Source: JBPYFK01 sp051984675
Lineage (GTDB): Bacteria > Actinomycetota > Actinomycetes > Mycobacteriales > Pseudonocardiaceae
Assembly (NCBI GenBank): GCA_051984675.1
Contig: JBPYFK010000012.1
Location: 1-50,166, forward strand
DNA: 50,166 bases
Direction: 5' to 3'
The stretch's first letter is position 1; each line of letters begins with the position of its first letter. Shown one piece after another: positions 24,711 to 32,316 of this stretch. The notes below the pieces were generated by a model. The model had not been told where the DNA came from. It saw nothing but the letters and a program-made list of their open reading frames with translations, and did no database searches. A program made the position numbers and the translations under genes.

Positions 24711-24731
24711 CTGTTGTTCATTGTGCAACAG
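24711..24731. promoter_or_regulatory. Inverted repeat upstream of iclR 2 (candidate operator)
   Basis: CTGTTG and CAACAG are perfect six-base arms spaced by nine bases, within the 193-bp gap between soxG and iclR. The inner part ATTGTGCAACA resembles the reverse complement of the 254-265 site (GTTATGCAACA). Confidence 0.45.
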
Positions 24732-24804
24732 ACCTGTCAATGCCGCGCAGGAAAGAGCTGACATCCACGATCGCGCTCAGGCTGGCTCAGGTCCAGCCGG
24801 CCCG

Positions 24805-25431
24805 TCACGCGCTGCCGGCATATTCGGCCATCGCATCGATGAGCCAGTCCGCGACGTAGTCGGCGAACGACGGTCGTACCAGAATGCGGTAACCGGGCTC
24901 GGCGGTGACCTGCCACAGCACGACCTCCGCCCGTGCCAGCAGCGTCTGCGCGCAGCGGCCGGTACTGAAGGCGCGCGGGTGCAGGTCGACCGAACATCCC
25001 TTTTCCAGCACGTCACGGGCCTGCGGCCCGGCCAGCCGCAGCGTGGTGCGGTTCGCGGAGAGGTCCACCACCGAGCCGAGGACGCCGGTCAGTGCCGTCG
25101 TCAGTTCCTGGACGATCGCGGGGGCCGCACCATCGGGCGCGAGCACCAACCACTCGTCCGGTCCCAGCCACAGGATCGCACCGTCCAAGTCGCCGTGCAC
25201 GGTGTTGGGCTGCTTGGGCAGCGAGACTCCCAACACCCGCTCGATCCGATCGACCGCGGGGCTATCAGGGTGCACCCACAGGCTCACCTGGGTCAGGAAC
25301 GCCTCCTCGGCGAGCCGGACACCACCCGGTCCATGTCGTCCCGCTTGGGCCAGCTCGCTGGCCCGGTCGGCCAGCGGGCTGCGCCGAGTGGCCCGCACAG
25401 TGGCGGTGAAGGCAGAGCTAACGACCGTCAC
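24805..25431 (-). CDS. soxG: Sarcosine oxidase gamma subunit
   Basis: 208 residues of the SoxG family: TRRSPLAD near the N-terminus, LGPDEWLVLAP in the middle and VVDLSANRTTLRLAGPQARDVLEKGCSVDLHP, then FSTGRCAQTLLA. It is a structural subunit of the heterotetrameric enzyme that converts sarcosine + O2 (+ THF) to glycine, H2O2 and methylene-THF. The GTG start overlaps the soxA stop by 14 bases and has GGAAGGAG before it. It is the last gene of the operon. Confidence 0.93.
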   Translation of the reverse strand: MTVVSSAFTATVRATRRSPLADRASELAQAGRHGPGGVRLAEEAFLTQVSLWVHPDSPAVDRIERVLGVSLPKQPNTVHGDLDGAILWLGPDEWLVLAPDGAAPAIVQELTTALTGVLGSVVDLSANRTTLRLAGPQARDVLEKGCSVDLHPRAFSTGRCAQTLLARAEVVLWQVTAEPGYRILVRPSFADYVADWLIDAMAEYAGSA

Positions 25432-28303
25432 GTCGTGCTCCTTCCTTGTCGTAGAACACGGGCTCGGTCACCCGCGCGGGGACGCGGCGACCGTCCACGG
25501 GTACGTGCAGCACCTCGCCGATGAGCTCCCGACCGCGCGCGACCAGCGCCAGCGCGAAGGTGCGGTCCAGCACCGCGCTGTAGTAGCTCGACGTGACGTG
25601 CCCGAGCATCGGCACCGGCGGGTCGAGGACGGTGTCCGGGGCGATGAGTTGCGCACCGTCCGGCAGTCGTTCGTGTCGGCTCTCCGGCAGCAGGCCGACC
25701 AGCTGCTGGCGGTCAGTCCGGGCGGTGTCGGGGCGGGTGAACGACCGCTTTCCGATGAAGTCCTTGCGTCGGGAAACCACCCAGTCCATGCCCAGGTCGT
25801 AGGGCGTGACGGTGCCGTCGGTGTCCTGGCCGACGATGACGAAGCCCTTCTCCGCGCGGAGCACGTGCATCGTCTCGGTGCCGTACGGGGTGATGCCGAG
25901 ATCCTCGCCGGCGGCGGCCACCGCCTCCCAGACCGCCAGCCCGTACCAGCTCGGCACGTTGATCTCGAAGGCCAGCTCGCCGGAGAACGAGATCCGGCAG
26001 ATCCGCGCCGGCACGCCGCACGCCAGGGTGGTCTCCCGGAACGTCATGAACGGGAATGCCTCCACCGAGACATCCAGATCCGGGGCGAGGCGACCGACCA
26101 CTGTGCGCGAGTCCGGGCCGACCACGGCGACGCCGGCCCACTGCTCGGTCACCGAAGTGCAGTGCACCGCCAGCTCCGGCCACTCGGTCTGTAACCACTC
26201 CTCCAGCCAGTCGAGAACCCGGGCAGCACCGCCGGTGGTGGTGCTCATCAGGTAGCGGTCCTGGGCCAGCCGCAGGGACACACCGTCGTCGAAGACCATC
26301 CCGTCAGCGGTGCACATCATCCCGTAACGCGCGGCTCCGACCGGCAGTTTCGCGAAACCGTTGGTGTAGATCCGGTTGAGGAACTCAGGGGCGTCCGGTC
26401 CGACGACCTCGATCTTGCCGAGCGTGCTGACGTCCTGCATCGCGACCCCGGTGCGAGCGGTGAGGCACTCGCGACGCACGGCGGCGTCCATGTCCTCTCC
26501 CCCGCGCGGGTAGTACCAGGGACGCTTCCATTGGCCGACGTCCTCGAACTTCGCCCCTGCGGCGACGTGCCAGGAGTGCATTGGCGTCGTGCGCACCGGA
26601 TCGCTGAGGTGCCCACGATCGCGGCCAGCCATCACGGTGAAGGGGACGGGGGTGTAGGGCGGCCGAGCAGTCGTCGTCCCGACTTCGCCTGGCGACGCAG
26701 CACCCAACGCTTCGGCAAGCACGCCGATCGCGTTGACGCTCGCCGTCCTTCCCTGGTCCGCCCCGGTGCTGATGGTCGTGTAGCGCTTGACGTGCTCGAC
26801 CGACCGCATGCCCGCACCAGTCGCGCGCCAGATGTCGGCGACCGTGGCGTCCCGCTGCAGATCCACGAAGTGCGTCCGCCACTCCCGGGGATCACCGGAC
26901 GGCGCCGGAACCAACCACAGGGGACGATCGGCGGACGGCGGCGTCTCGCCGGACACGGCGGGGGTGTCTGGCGCCGTGGTGCCGGACCAGGTCGCCGTCG
27001 CCGCCTCGGCGCCCGCGGCGAACCCCTGCTCCAGGCAAGCAGCCAGGCCGAAGTTCCCCCGGGCCGCCCCCACCACGCGGTGACGGTCCAGCTGGCGGGC
27101 CGGGATGAAGCCACCGACGGCATCCTCCCACCGAAGTGTCCCGCCAGCTTGGGAGAACAGGGCCAATGCGGGGTTCCAGCCACCGCAGACGGCGAGCAGG
27201 TCGCAGTCGACCCGTCGCGTCTCACCAACGAGGAGACCACCTGCGTCGATCTCCATTATGTCCACAGAGGACACTCGATGGTCGCCCTCGGTGCCGACGA
27301 CCGCCGCCGTGGTGCGGACCTCCACTCCGGCCACTTGCGCCTGCTTGACCAGATTCGCGGGCGGATGCGGCCGGCTGTCCACCAGAACCGGCACCTCCGC
27401 GCCGGCCGCGGCCAGGTCCAGCGCGACCGAGTAAGCGCTGTCCGAGGTCGTGAACACGACGGCCCGCCGTCCAGGAAGGACCGCATAGCGGTTGAGGTAC
27501 GAGCGGACCGCCGAAGCGAGCATGATCCCCGGACGATCGTTGTCCGCGAAGACGATCGGCCGCTCCTGCGCTCCGCTGGCGAGCACGACCTGCTGGGAAC
27601 GGACGTGCCACAACCGGTCTTCTGGTGCACCGCGATGTCCACTGTGGCCTTTTCGCTCGTGGACCAGCAGGTAGTTGTGGTCATAGTGCCCCACGGCCGT
27701 CGCCGAGGTCAGCACCCGAACCTCCGGCAGCTCGGCCAGTTCCCGCGCCGCCGCGGCGACCCAGCTCGGGGCTGGGGTACCGCCGATCTCGTCCCTACCA
27801 TCCAGCAACGAACCGCCCAGCTCCGGCTGCTCGTCCACCAGCAGTACCCGCGCACCGCCGCGCCCGGCGGCCAGTGCCGCCGCGATGCCGGCCGGGCCGC
27901 CGCCGATCACGGTGACGTCGTAGTGCACGTACTTCTTGTCGCGCACCGCCGTGTCCGACTCCATGGGAAGCCGGGCGATGCCGGACAGGCTGTGCACGAC
28001 CAGGCCCTCACACACCGGCAGGGTCGTGGCCGTCACCATCGGCCCGGCCAACCCTCCCTGCACCTCCACCAGGGCGTTCGGCTCAGCGCTGGAGGCGGTG
28101 AAGATCCCTCGCGGACGGGCGGCATAGGTCGAGGGCGCGACCTCCAGGACGCCAGCGGCCAACAGGGCGGACGCGACAGTGTCGCCGGGATGGCCGGTGA
28201 AGTCCCGCCCGTCGAAGGTGAAACGCACCGTGCGGTCGCGGTCGACACGGCCGCCCTCGGGCAGCCGCATGCTTGCTTCGGAAGCCGGGTTCGGGGTCGT
28301 CAT
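25418..28303 (-). CDS. soxA: Sarcosine oxidase alpha subunit
   Basis: 961 residues with three parts: an N-terminal ferredoxin-like domain (FTFDGRDFTGHPGDTVASAL), a central NAD/FAD-type fold (VTVIGGGPAGIAAALAAGRG near residue 130) and a C-terminal GcvT-type THF-binding domain (TARTGVAMQDVSTLGKIEVV, later GELAFEINVPSWYGLAVWEA). The GcvT part takes up the methyl-derived formaldehyde as methylene-THF. The ATG at 28303 is fixed by its ATGA overlap with the soxD stop; the frame upstream of it is a shadow of soxD. Confidence 0.95.
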   Translation of the reverse strand: MTTPNPASEASMRLPEGGRVDRDRTVRFTFDGRDFTGHPGDTVASALLAAGVLEVAPSTYAARPRGIFTASSAEPNALVEVQGGLAGPMVTATTLPVCEGLVVHSLSGIARLPMESDTAVRDKKYVHYDVTVIGGGPAGIAAALAAGRGGARVLLVDEQPELGGSLLDGRDEIGGTPAPSWVAAAARELAELPEVRVLTSATAVGHYDHNYLLVHERKGHSGHRGAPEDRLWHVRSQQVVLASGAQERPIVFADNDRPGIMLASAVRSYLNRYAVLPGRRAVVFTTSDSAYSVALDLAAAGAEVPVLVDSRPHPPANLVKQAQVAGVEVRTTAAVVGTEGDHRVSSVDIMEIDAGGLLVGETRRVDCDLLAVCGGWNPALALFSQAGGTLRWEDAVGGFIPARQLDRHRVVGAARGNFGLAACLEQGFAAGAEAATATWSGTTAPDTPAVSGETPPSADRPLWLVPAPSGDPREWRTHFVDLQRDATVADIWRATGAGMRSVEHVKRYTTISTGADQGRTASVNAIGVLAEALGAASPGEVGTTTARPPYTPVPFTVMAGRDRGHLSDPVRTTPMHSWHVAAGAKFEDVGQWKRPWYYPRGGEDMDAAVRRECLTARTGVAMQDVSTLGKIEVVGPDAPEFLNRIYTNGFAKLPVGAARYGMMCTADGMVFDDGVSLRLAQDRYLMSTTTGGAARVLDWLEEWLQTEWPELAVHCTSVTEQWAGVAVVGPDSRTVVGRLAPDLDVSVEAFPFMTFRETTLACGVPARICRISFSGELAFEINVPSWYGLAVWEAVAAAGEDLGITPYGTETMHVLRAEKGFVIVGQDTDGTVTPYDLGMDWVVSRRKDFIGKRSFTRPDTARTDRQQLVGLLPESRHERLPDGAQLIAPDTVLDPPVPMLGHVTSSYYSAVLDRTFALALVARGRELIGEVLHVPVDGRRVPARVTEPVFYDKEGARRDGR

Positions 28304-28605
28304 CGACTTCGACCTTCCGGTGTCGAACGGGCAGCGGGGACGTCGCTCGCACTCATCGGGTAAGTACCCAGGAAGTCGTTCGTGGCCGTGTCCCGGACGG
28401 CGTTGAACCACCGGCGGCATCCCGAGGTGTGCACCCAGCGCTCGGGAAACCGCCCACGCGGGTTGTTCCGCAGGAACAGGTACTCGGCCCATTCCTGGTC
28501 GTCGGTGGACATCGGCTCGGCCGGGTAGGCGATGTGCGCCTGGCCGCCGTAGCGGAATTCCGCCTCGTCCCGGGCACCACACCACGGACATTCGATCACA
28601 AGCAT
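28300..28605 (-). CDS. soxD: Sarcosine oxidase delta subunit
   Basis: 101 residues, the usual size. It starts MLVIECPWCGARDEAEFRYG, whose CPWCG with a later Cys and His forms the zinc site of SoxD; FLRNNPRGRFPERWVHTSGC and RRWFNAVRDTAT are also conserved. It starts 22 bases after soxB and overlaps soxA by four bases. Confidence 0.95.
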   Translation of the reverse strand: MLVIECPWCGARDEAEFRYGGQAHIAYPAEPMSTDDQEWAEYLFLRNNPRGRFPERWVHTSGCRRWFNAVRDTATNDFLGTYPMSASDVPAARSTPEGRSR

Positions 28606-28627
28606 GTGCCCCTCCAGCGGTGAGTTG

Positions 28628-29875
28628 CTAGTGCGCGACGCCGGCTGCGCCGTGTTCGTCGACGAGTGCGCCGGTGGTGAACCGGTCCATGGCGTACGCC
28701 TCGTTGAGCGGGTGCGGCTGACCGGTGGCGATCGTGTGCGCGAAGACCCAGCCAGCCCCCGGCGTGGCCTTGAATCCGCCGGTGCCCCAACCGCAGTTGA
28801 CGAACAGACCCGCCACCGGGGTGAGCCCGATGATCGGTGACGCGTCCGGGCAGACGTCCACGGTGCCCGCCCAGGTACGGATCACGCGCGCTCGCGCGAA
28901 CATCGGGAACAGCTCCAGCGCGGCGGCAAGCTGGTGCTCGATCACGTGCACCGAGCCGCGCTGGGCGTAGGAGTTGTACGTGTCGATGCCCGCACCCAGC
29001 ACAAGCTCACCCTTGTGCGCCTGGCTGCAGTACACGTGCACGTGGTTCGACATCACGACGCACGGGTGCACCGGCTCGAACAGCTCGGAGACCATCGCCT
29101 GCAACGGATGGTTTTGCAAGGGCAGCCGCAACCCGAGCGTGTCGGTCAGCACGCTGGTCTGTCCCGCCGCCGCGAGTCCGACGCGCCCGGCGGAGATCGG
29201 GCCCATGTTGGTGCGCACGCCCGTCACCCGGTCACCGTCGGTGGTGAACCCGGTGACCTCGCAGCCCTGGATGAGGTCCACACCCATCTCGTCGCACTTG
29301 CGCGCGAACGCCCAGGCCACGTGGTCGTGCTTCGCGATACCCGCCCGCGGCTGGAAGGTTGCGCCCAGCACCGGGTACCGGACGTCCGGTGACGTGTCGA
29401 GGATCGGGCAGATCTCGGCGATCCGCTCCGGCGTGACCCACTCGGTGTCGATGCCGTTGAGCTGGTTGGCGAACGTGCGGCGCTTGCTGTCCCGGACCTC
29501 CTGCTCGGTGTGCGCGAGGTTGAGCACGCCCCGCTGGCTGAACAGGATGTCGTACTCCAGCTCGTCGGGCAGGCCCTCCCACAGCTTCAGCGCGTGCTCG
29601 TACAGCGCGGCGCTGGGGTCGAGCAGGTAGTTGGACCGGATGATCGCGGTGTTGCGGGCCATGTTCCCACCGGCGAGCCAGCCGCGCTCCAGGACGGCGA
29701 CATCGGTGATGCCGTGGTTGCGAGCGAGGTAGTAGGCGGTGGCCAGGCCGTGCCCTCCCGCACCGATGATCACCACGTCGTAGGTGCGTCTGGGCTGCGG
29801 GTTACGCCAGAGCCAGGTCGGCTGGGGAGCCTGATGCGGCGAGGACAGTTCGGGAACGCGTGCGGGCACGGCCAC
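28628..29875 (-). CDS. soxB: Sarcosine oxidase beta subunit
   Basis: 415 residues from a GTG at 29875 with GGAG six bases ahead. WLWRNPQPRRTYDVVIIGAG opens the FAD-binding domain, followed by GHGLATAYYLARNHGITDVA and LERGWLAGGNMARNTAIIRS, all SoxB hallmarks. It carries the FAD that oxidises sarcosine. An earlier GTG at 29920 is possible, but it sits against a -10-like TATACG and the operator region, so it is less likely. This is the first gene of soxBDAG. Confidence 0.94.
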   Translation of the reverse strand: MAVPARVPELSSPHQAPQPTWLWRNPQPRRTYDVVIIGAGGHGLATAYYLARNHGITDVAVLERGWLAGGNMARNTAIIRSNYLLDPSAALYEHALKLWEGLPDELEYDILFSQRGVLNLAHTEQEVRDSKRRTFANQLNGIDTEWVTPERIAEICPILDTSPDVRYPVLGATFQPRAGIAKHDHVAWAFARKCDEMGVDLIQGCEVTGFTTDGDRVTGVRTNMGPISAGRVGLAAAGQTSVLTDTLGLRLPLQNHPLQAMVSELFEPVHPCVVMSNHVHVYCSQAHKGELVLGAGIDTYNSYAQRGSVHVIEHQLAAALELFPMFARARVIRTWAGTVDVCPDASPIIGLTPVAGLFVNCGWGTGGFKATPGAGWVFAHTIATGQPHPLNEAYAMDRFTTGALVDEHGAAGVAH

Positions 29876-29924
29876 GGTGGGCTCCAAGGTGTGGCGTGGC
29901 AAGTCACTCGGTCGTGTCACGTAT

Positions 29925-29952
29925 AACTGAACAGAAGACTGATATTTCAGTT
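29925..29952. promoter_or_regulatory. Repeated ACTGA/TCAGT operator between soxB and the GntR gene
   Basis: AACTGAAC (29925-29932) and ACTGATATTTCAGTT (29938-29952) hold three half-sites. ACTGA-TATT-TCAGT is a perfect inverted repeat, and AACTGAA with TTCAGTT forms a wider one. It lies centrally in the 97-bp divergent region, a fitting place for the GntR protein to bind. Confidence 0.55.
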
Positions 29953-29972
29953 CTGCGCGTAGGCTACGACTC

Positions 29973-30641
29973 GTGTCCACACCGGTCAACGACTTCACGC
30001 CGGACGGAACCGGTCCGGGGCAATCCCAGGCCGAGCGCGCGTACCTGACGCTGCGCGATCTCATCGTGAGCCTGCGCCTGGCCCCTGGCTCACCCGTTCG
30101 GGAAGAGCAACTCACGCGCGAGCTGGAACTCGGCCGCACCCCCTTCCGGGAGGCCGTCAAGCGGCTGGAAGCCGAGTCCCTGGTGGCCATCTACCCCCGG
30201 CGCGGGACCTTCGTGACCGAGGTCAACATCACCGATCACGCCCTGATCGCCGACGTGCGCAGGCGCCTGGAAGGCCACGCGGCACGCCGAGCCGCCGAAC
30301 GCGCCACCGCCGGCGAGCGCGCGGAGCTCGACAAGCTGCGCGCGGTGGTGCTGGGCATGCCCGGCGACCAGGAGCCGATCATGGAAGTGGACAGCCGGGT
30401 GCACCGCACGATCTACCGGTGCTCGCACAACCGCTACCTGGAAGGCACCCTCGACCAGTACTACAACCTCGCCTTGCGCATCTGGCACCTGTTCTTCGAC
30501 CGGCTGCCGGACGTCACCGACCACGTCGAGGAGCACGCCGAGCTGCTCGGGGCGGTCGTCTCCGGGGACGCTGACCGGGCCGACGAGCTGGCCGTCACGC
30601 ACGTGGACCACTTCGAGCAGTCCATCCGCGAGGTGATCTAG
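29973..30641 (+). CDS. GntR-family regulator, FadR/FCD subfamily
   Basis: 222 residues. The winged HTH reads AYLTLRDLIVSLRLAPGSPV, then EEQLTRELELGRTPFREAVK; the C-terminal helical FCD domain has ADVRRRLEGHAARRAAERAT and a metal-ligand-like pattern D..VHRTIYRCSHNRYL with later EEHAELL and THVDHFEQS. It is divergent from soxB and probably controls the sarcosine oxidase operon; FCD proteins usually bind a small organic acid. GTG start at 29973. Confidence 0.92.
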   Translation: MSTPVNDFTPDGTGPGQSQAERAYLTLRDLIVSLRLAPGSPVREEQLTRELELGRTPFREAVKRLEAESLVAIYPRRGTFVTEVNITDHALIADVRRRLEGHAARRAAERATAGERAELDKLRAVVLGMPGDQEPIMEVDSRVHRTIYRCSHNRYLEGTLDQYYNLALRIWHLFFDRLPDVTDHVEEHAELLGAVVSGDADRADELAVTHVDHFEQSIREVI

Positions 30642-30667
30642 GGCTCAGCGCGGGCCGTACCGGAAAA

Positions 30668-30687
30668 GATCACCGGACGGGGTGATC
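30668..30687 (+). terminator. Hairpin after the GntR gene
   Basis: GATCACC (30668-30674) and GGTGATC (30681-30687) form a seven-base stem around six bases, 27 bases after the stop. No T-tract. Confidence 0.4.
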
Positions 30688-30801
30688 ATCTAACACGGTG
30701 CGGTGACTCGGCATGCGAGGGATGATCACTGCTGCTCTCCTGGCTCACCAGGTCCCCGGACCACCCCGACCCCCGGGGATCATGGAAAGGAGGTTTTGCC
30801 C

Positions 30802-31146
30802 ATGCGCACGCTCACGGTCACCGCGTTAGCCGGCTTAGCGCAGGGCGGCATCGTCGCCCCGAGCGCCGCCGCTGACCCGACCGTACCCTCCCCCTGCGCC
30901 GGGCAATGCTTATTAGGTAGCTCCTGCCCGCCTCCCGCTCAAGGGCCGTGGACGCCTCGACCTCCTGCGTCCAGTCGGCCGCCGTACTGCCCACCGGCAG
31001 GTGAATGGACACCGCCGTCCTCTTACGGGCAGTCGCCGTGTTGCCCGCCGCCACCGGAGTGCCCGCCTCCCGGGTCCTCGCCACCGTGGACTCCGCCTGG
31101 GCACAACCACCCGGTACATCCGGGACACCCACGGCACGGCAACTGA
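30802..31146 (+). CDS. Small secreted Pro/Cys-rich protein, function unknown
   Basis: 114 residues. An excellent ribosome-binding site AAAGGAGG (30786-30793) precedes the ATG. The first ~24 residues look like a Sec signal ending PSAAA-DP. The mature part is about one-third Pro with Cys pairs (CAGQC, SSCPPP, PYCPP, SPCCPPPPECPPP) and a His/Pro tail (GHNHPVHPGHPRHGN). It is not a recognised family; a cell-wall or metal-binding role can only be guessed. An overlapping frame of the recombinase reaches 31005, but the recombinase start at 31251 removes the conflict. Confidence 0.6.
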   Translation: MRTLTVTALAGLAQGGIVAPSAAADPTVPSPCAGQCLLGSSCPPPAQGPWTPRPPASSRPPYCPPAGEWTPPSSYGQSPCCPPPPECPPPGSSPPWTPPGHNHPVHPGHPRHGN

Positions 31147-31161
31147 ACGACTGCTCCATCG

Positions 31162-31201
31162 CACGCGCATGGCCTCCGCGACCGCGGAGGCCATGCGCGT
31201 G
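31162..31201 (+). terminator. Perfect 40-bp inverted repeat
   Basis: Two 19-base arms (31162-31180 and 31183-31201, beginning CACGCGCATGGCC) are perfectly complementary around AC. It begins 15 bases after the small secreted gene and ends 49 bases before the recombinase start. An intrinsic terminator is the simplest reading. Confidence 0.75.
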
Positions 31202-31250
31202 TTCTGGGATGATCTTCGCGAGGACTTCGAGGCTCGTGGAGGGAGTCGTG

Positions 31251-32258
31251 GTGGCACAGGTCCCCGCAGACGTCGAGGCGGTTTCCCCGCCCTCGCTGGC
31301 CCACTGGATCACGGCGTTTCTCGAACACCTCCAGGCGCGCAAGCTCGCCGCGAACTCGCTGCGCGCCTACCGGCGTGACCTGTACGCCGTGGCCGGTGAG
31401 CTGGCGGAGCTCACCGGAACAAGGGAAGCGGAACTGGAGATCTCCGGGCTCACCGCGCAGGTTCTGCGCTCGGCGTTCGCGCGGCACGCCGCCACCCGAT
31501 CCGCCGCGTCGGTCACGCGCACCTGGTCCACCTGGAACGGGTTCTTCGGTTTCCTGGTCGTCGAGGGCGCCACGGCCGGCAACCCGATGCCGGTGGTCCC
31601 CAAGCCGCGCATGGCCCATCCCACCCCCAAACCACTCCAGGGCGAGGACACACCCGAACGACTGCTCCGCATGGTGGCTCAGGGAGCGAGGCGGAGCCGT
31701 AACCCGTGGCCCGAGCGCGACCTGGCGGTGCTGGCCAGCCTGCTGTGCACCGGTGTGCGCTCGGCCGAGCTGCTGGAACTGCGCGTGTCGTCGCTGGCCG
31801 GGCGCCCCGGGGATCGCCGCCTGCACGTCTGCGGCAAGGGCGGCAAGAACCGGTCGATCCCGATCGAGGATGCTCTCGACGGCGTGATCGCGTCCTACCT
31901 GACCTCCCGGCGGACGCGGTTCGGCGACCGGCTACGCGGGGACGACGCGCTGTTCGTCGACCACCGCGGAGCCCCGCTGCGCCGTGGTGGCCTGCAGTAC
32001 CTGGTGCGCCAGTCCCTCCGCGCCGCGGGCGTGTCGGACCGAGTCCAGCGGGGAGCGCTCGTGCACGCGCTGCGACACACCTTCGCCACCCGGCTCGCCG
32101 AGGACGGCGCCAACGCGGCCGAGATCGCCAAGCTGCTCGGGCACACGTCGATGAACTCCAGCCAGACCTACATCGACGTGACCGCCCGCGAGCAGCGACT
32201 GTCGGTCCGCGCGAACCGCACCCACCAGGTGCTCGACCAGCTCACTTCCGGCAGCTGA
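31251..32258 (+). CDS. Tyrosine recombinase, XerC/XerD-like
   Basis: 335 residues from a GTG at 31251 (31248 also possible) following GGAGGGAG. The N-terminal core-binding SAM-like domain is WITAFLEHLQARKLAANSLRAYRRDL. The catalytic residues are all present: Arg in TGVRSAELLEL, Lys in GKGGKNRSIPI, HxxR in HALRHTFATRLAE, His in LLGHTSMNSSQ and Tyr in TYIDVTAREQ. It is probably intact and active. Length and motifs fit a chromosomal Xer protein or a domesticated integrase; no att site or phage genes are near. Confidence 0.88.
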   Translation: MAQVPADVEAVSPPSLAHWITAFLEHLQARKLAANSLRAYRRDLYAVAGELAELTGTREAELEISGLTAQVLRSAFARHAATRSAASVTRTWSTWNGFFGFLVVEGATAGNPMPVVPKPRMAHPTPKPLQGEDTPERLLRMVAQGARRSRNPWPERDLAVLASLLCTGVRSAELLELRVSSLAGRPGDRRLHVCGKGGKNRSIPIEDALDGVIASYLTSRRTRFGDRLRGDDALFVDHRGAPLRRGGLQYLVRQSLRAAGVSDRVQRGALVHALRHTFATRLAEDGANAAEIAKLLGHTSMNSSQTYIDVTAREQRLSVRANRTHQVLDQLTSGS

Positions 32259-32316
32259 GCCGGGCCAGCGTCGCCGCCATGTGGTGAACCGCCCCGATGG
32301 CGGGTATGCACGGTGT

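Noticed and set aside
28304..28591. Extended N-terminus of SoxA
   Set aside because: This part is soxD read in another frame; the ATGA overlap fixes the soxA start at 28303.
31162..32258. Integrative element or prophage around the Xer recombinase
   Set aside because: No direct-repeat att sites, tRNA target, excisionase or phage genes; flanks are ordinary chromosomal genes.
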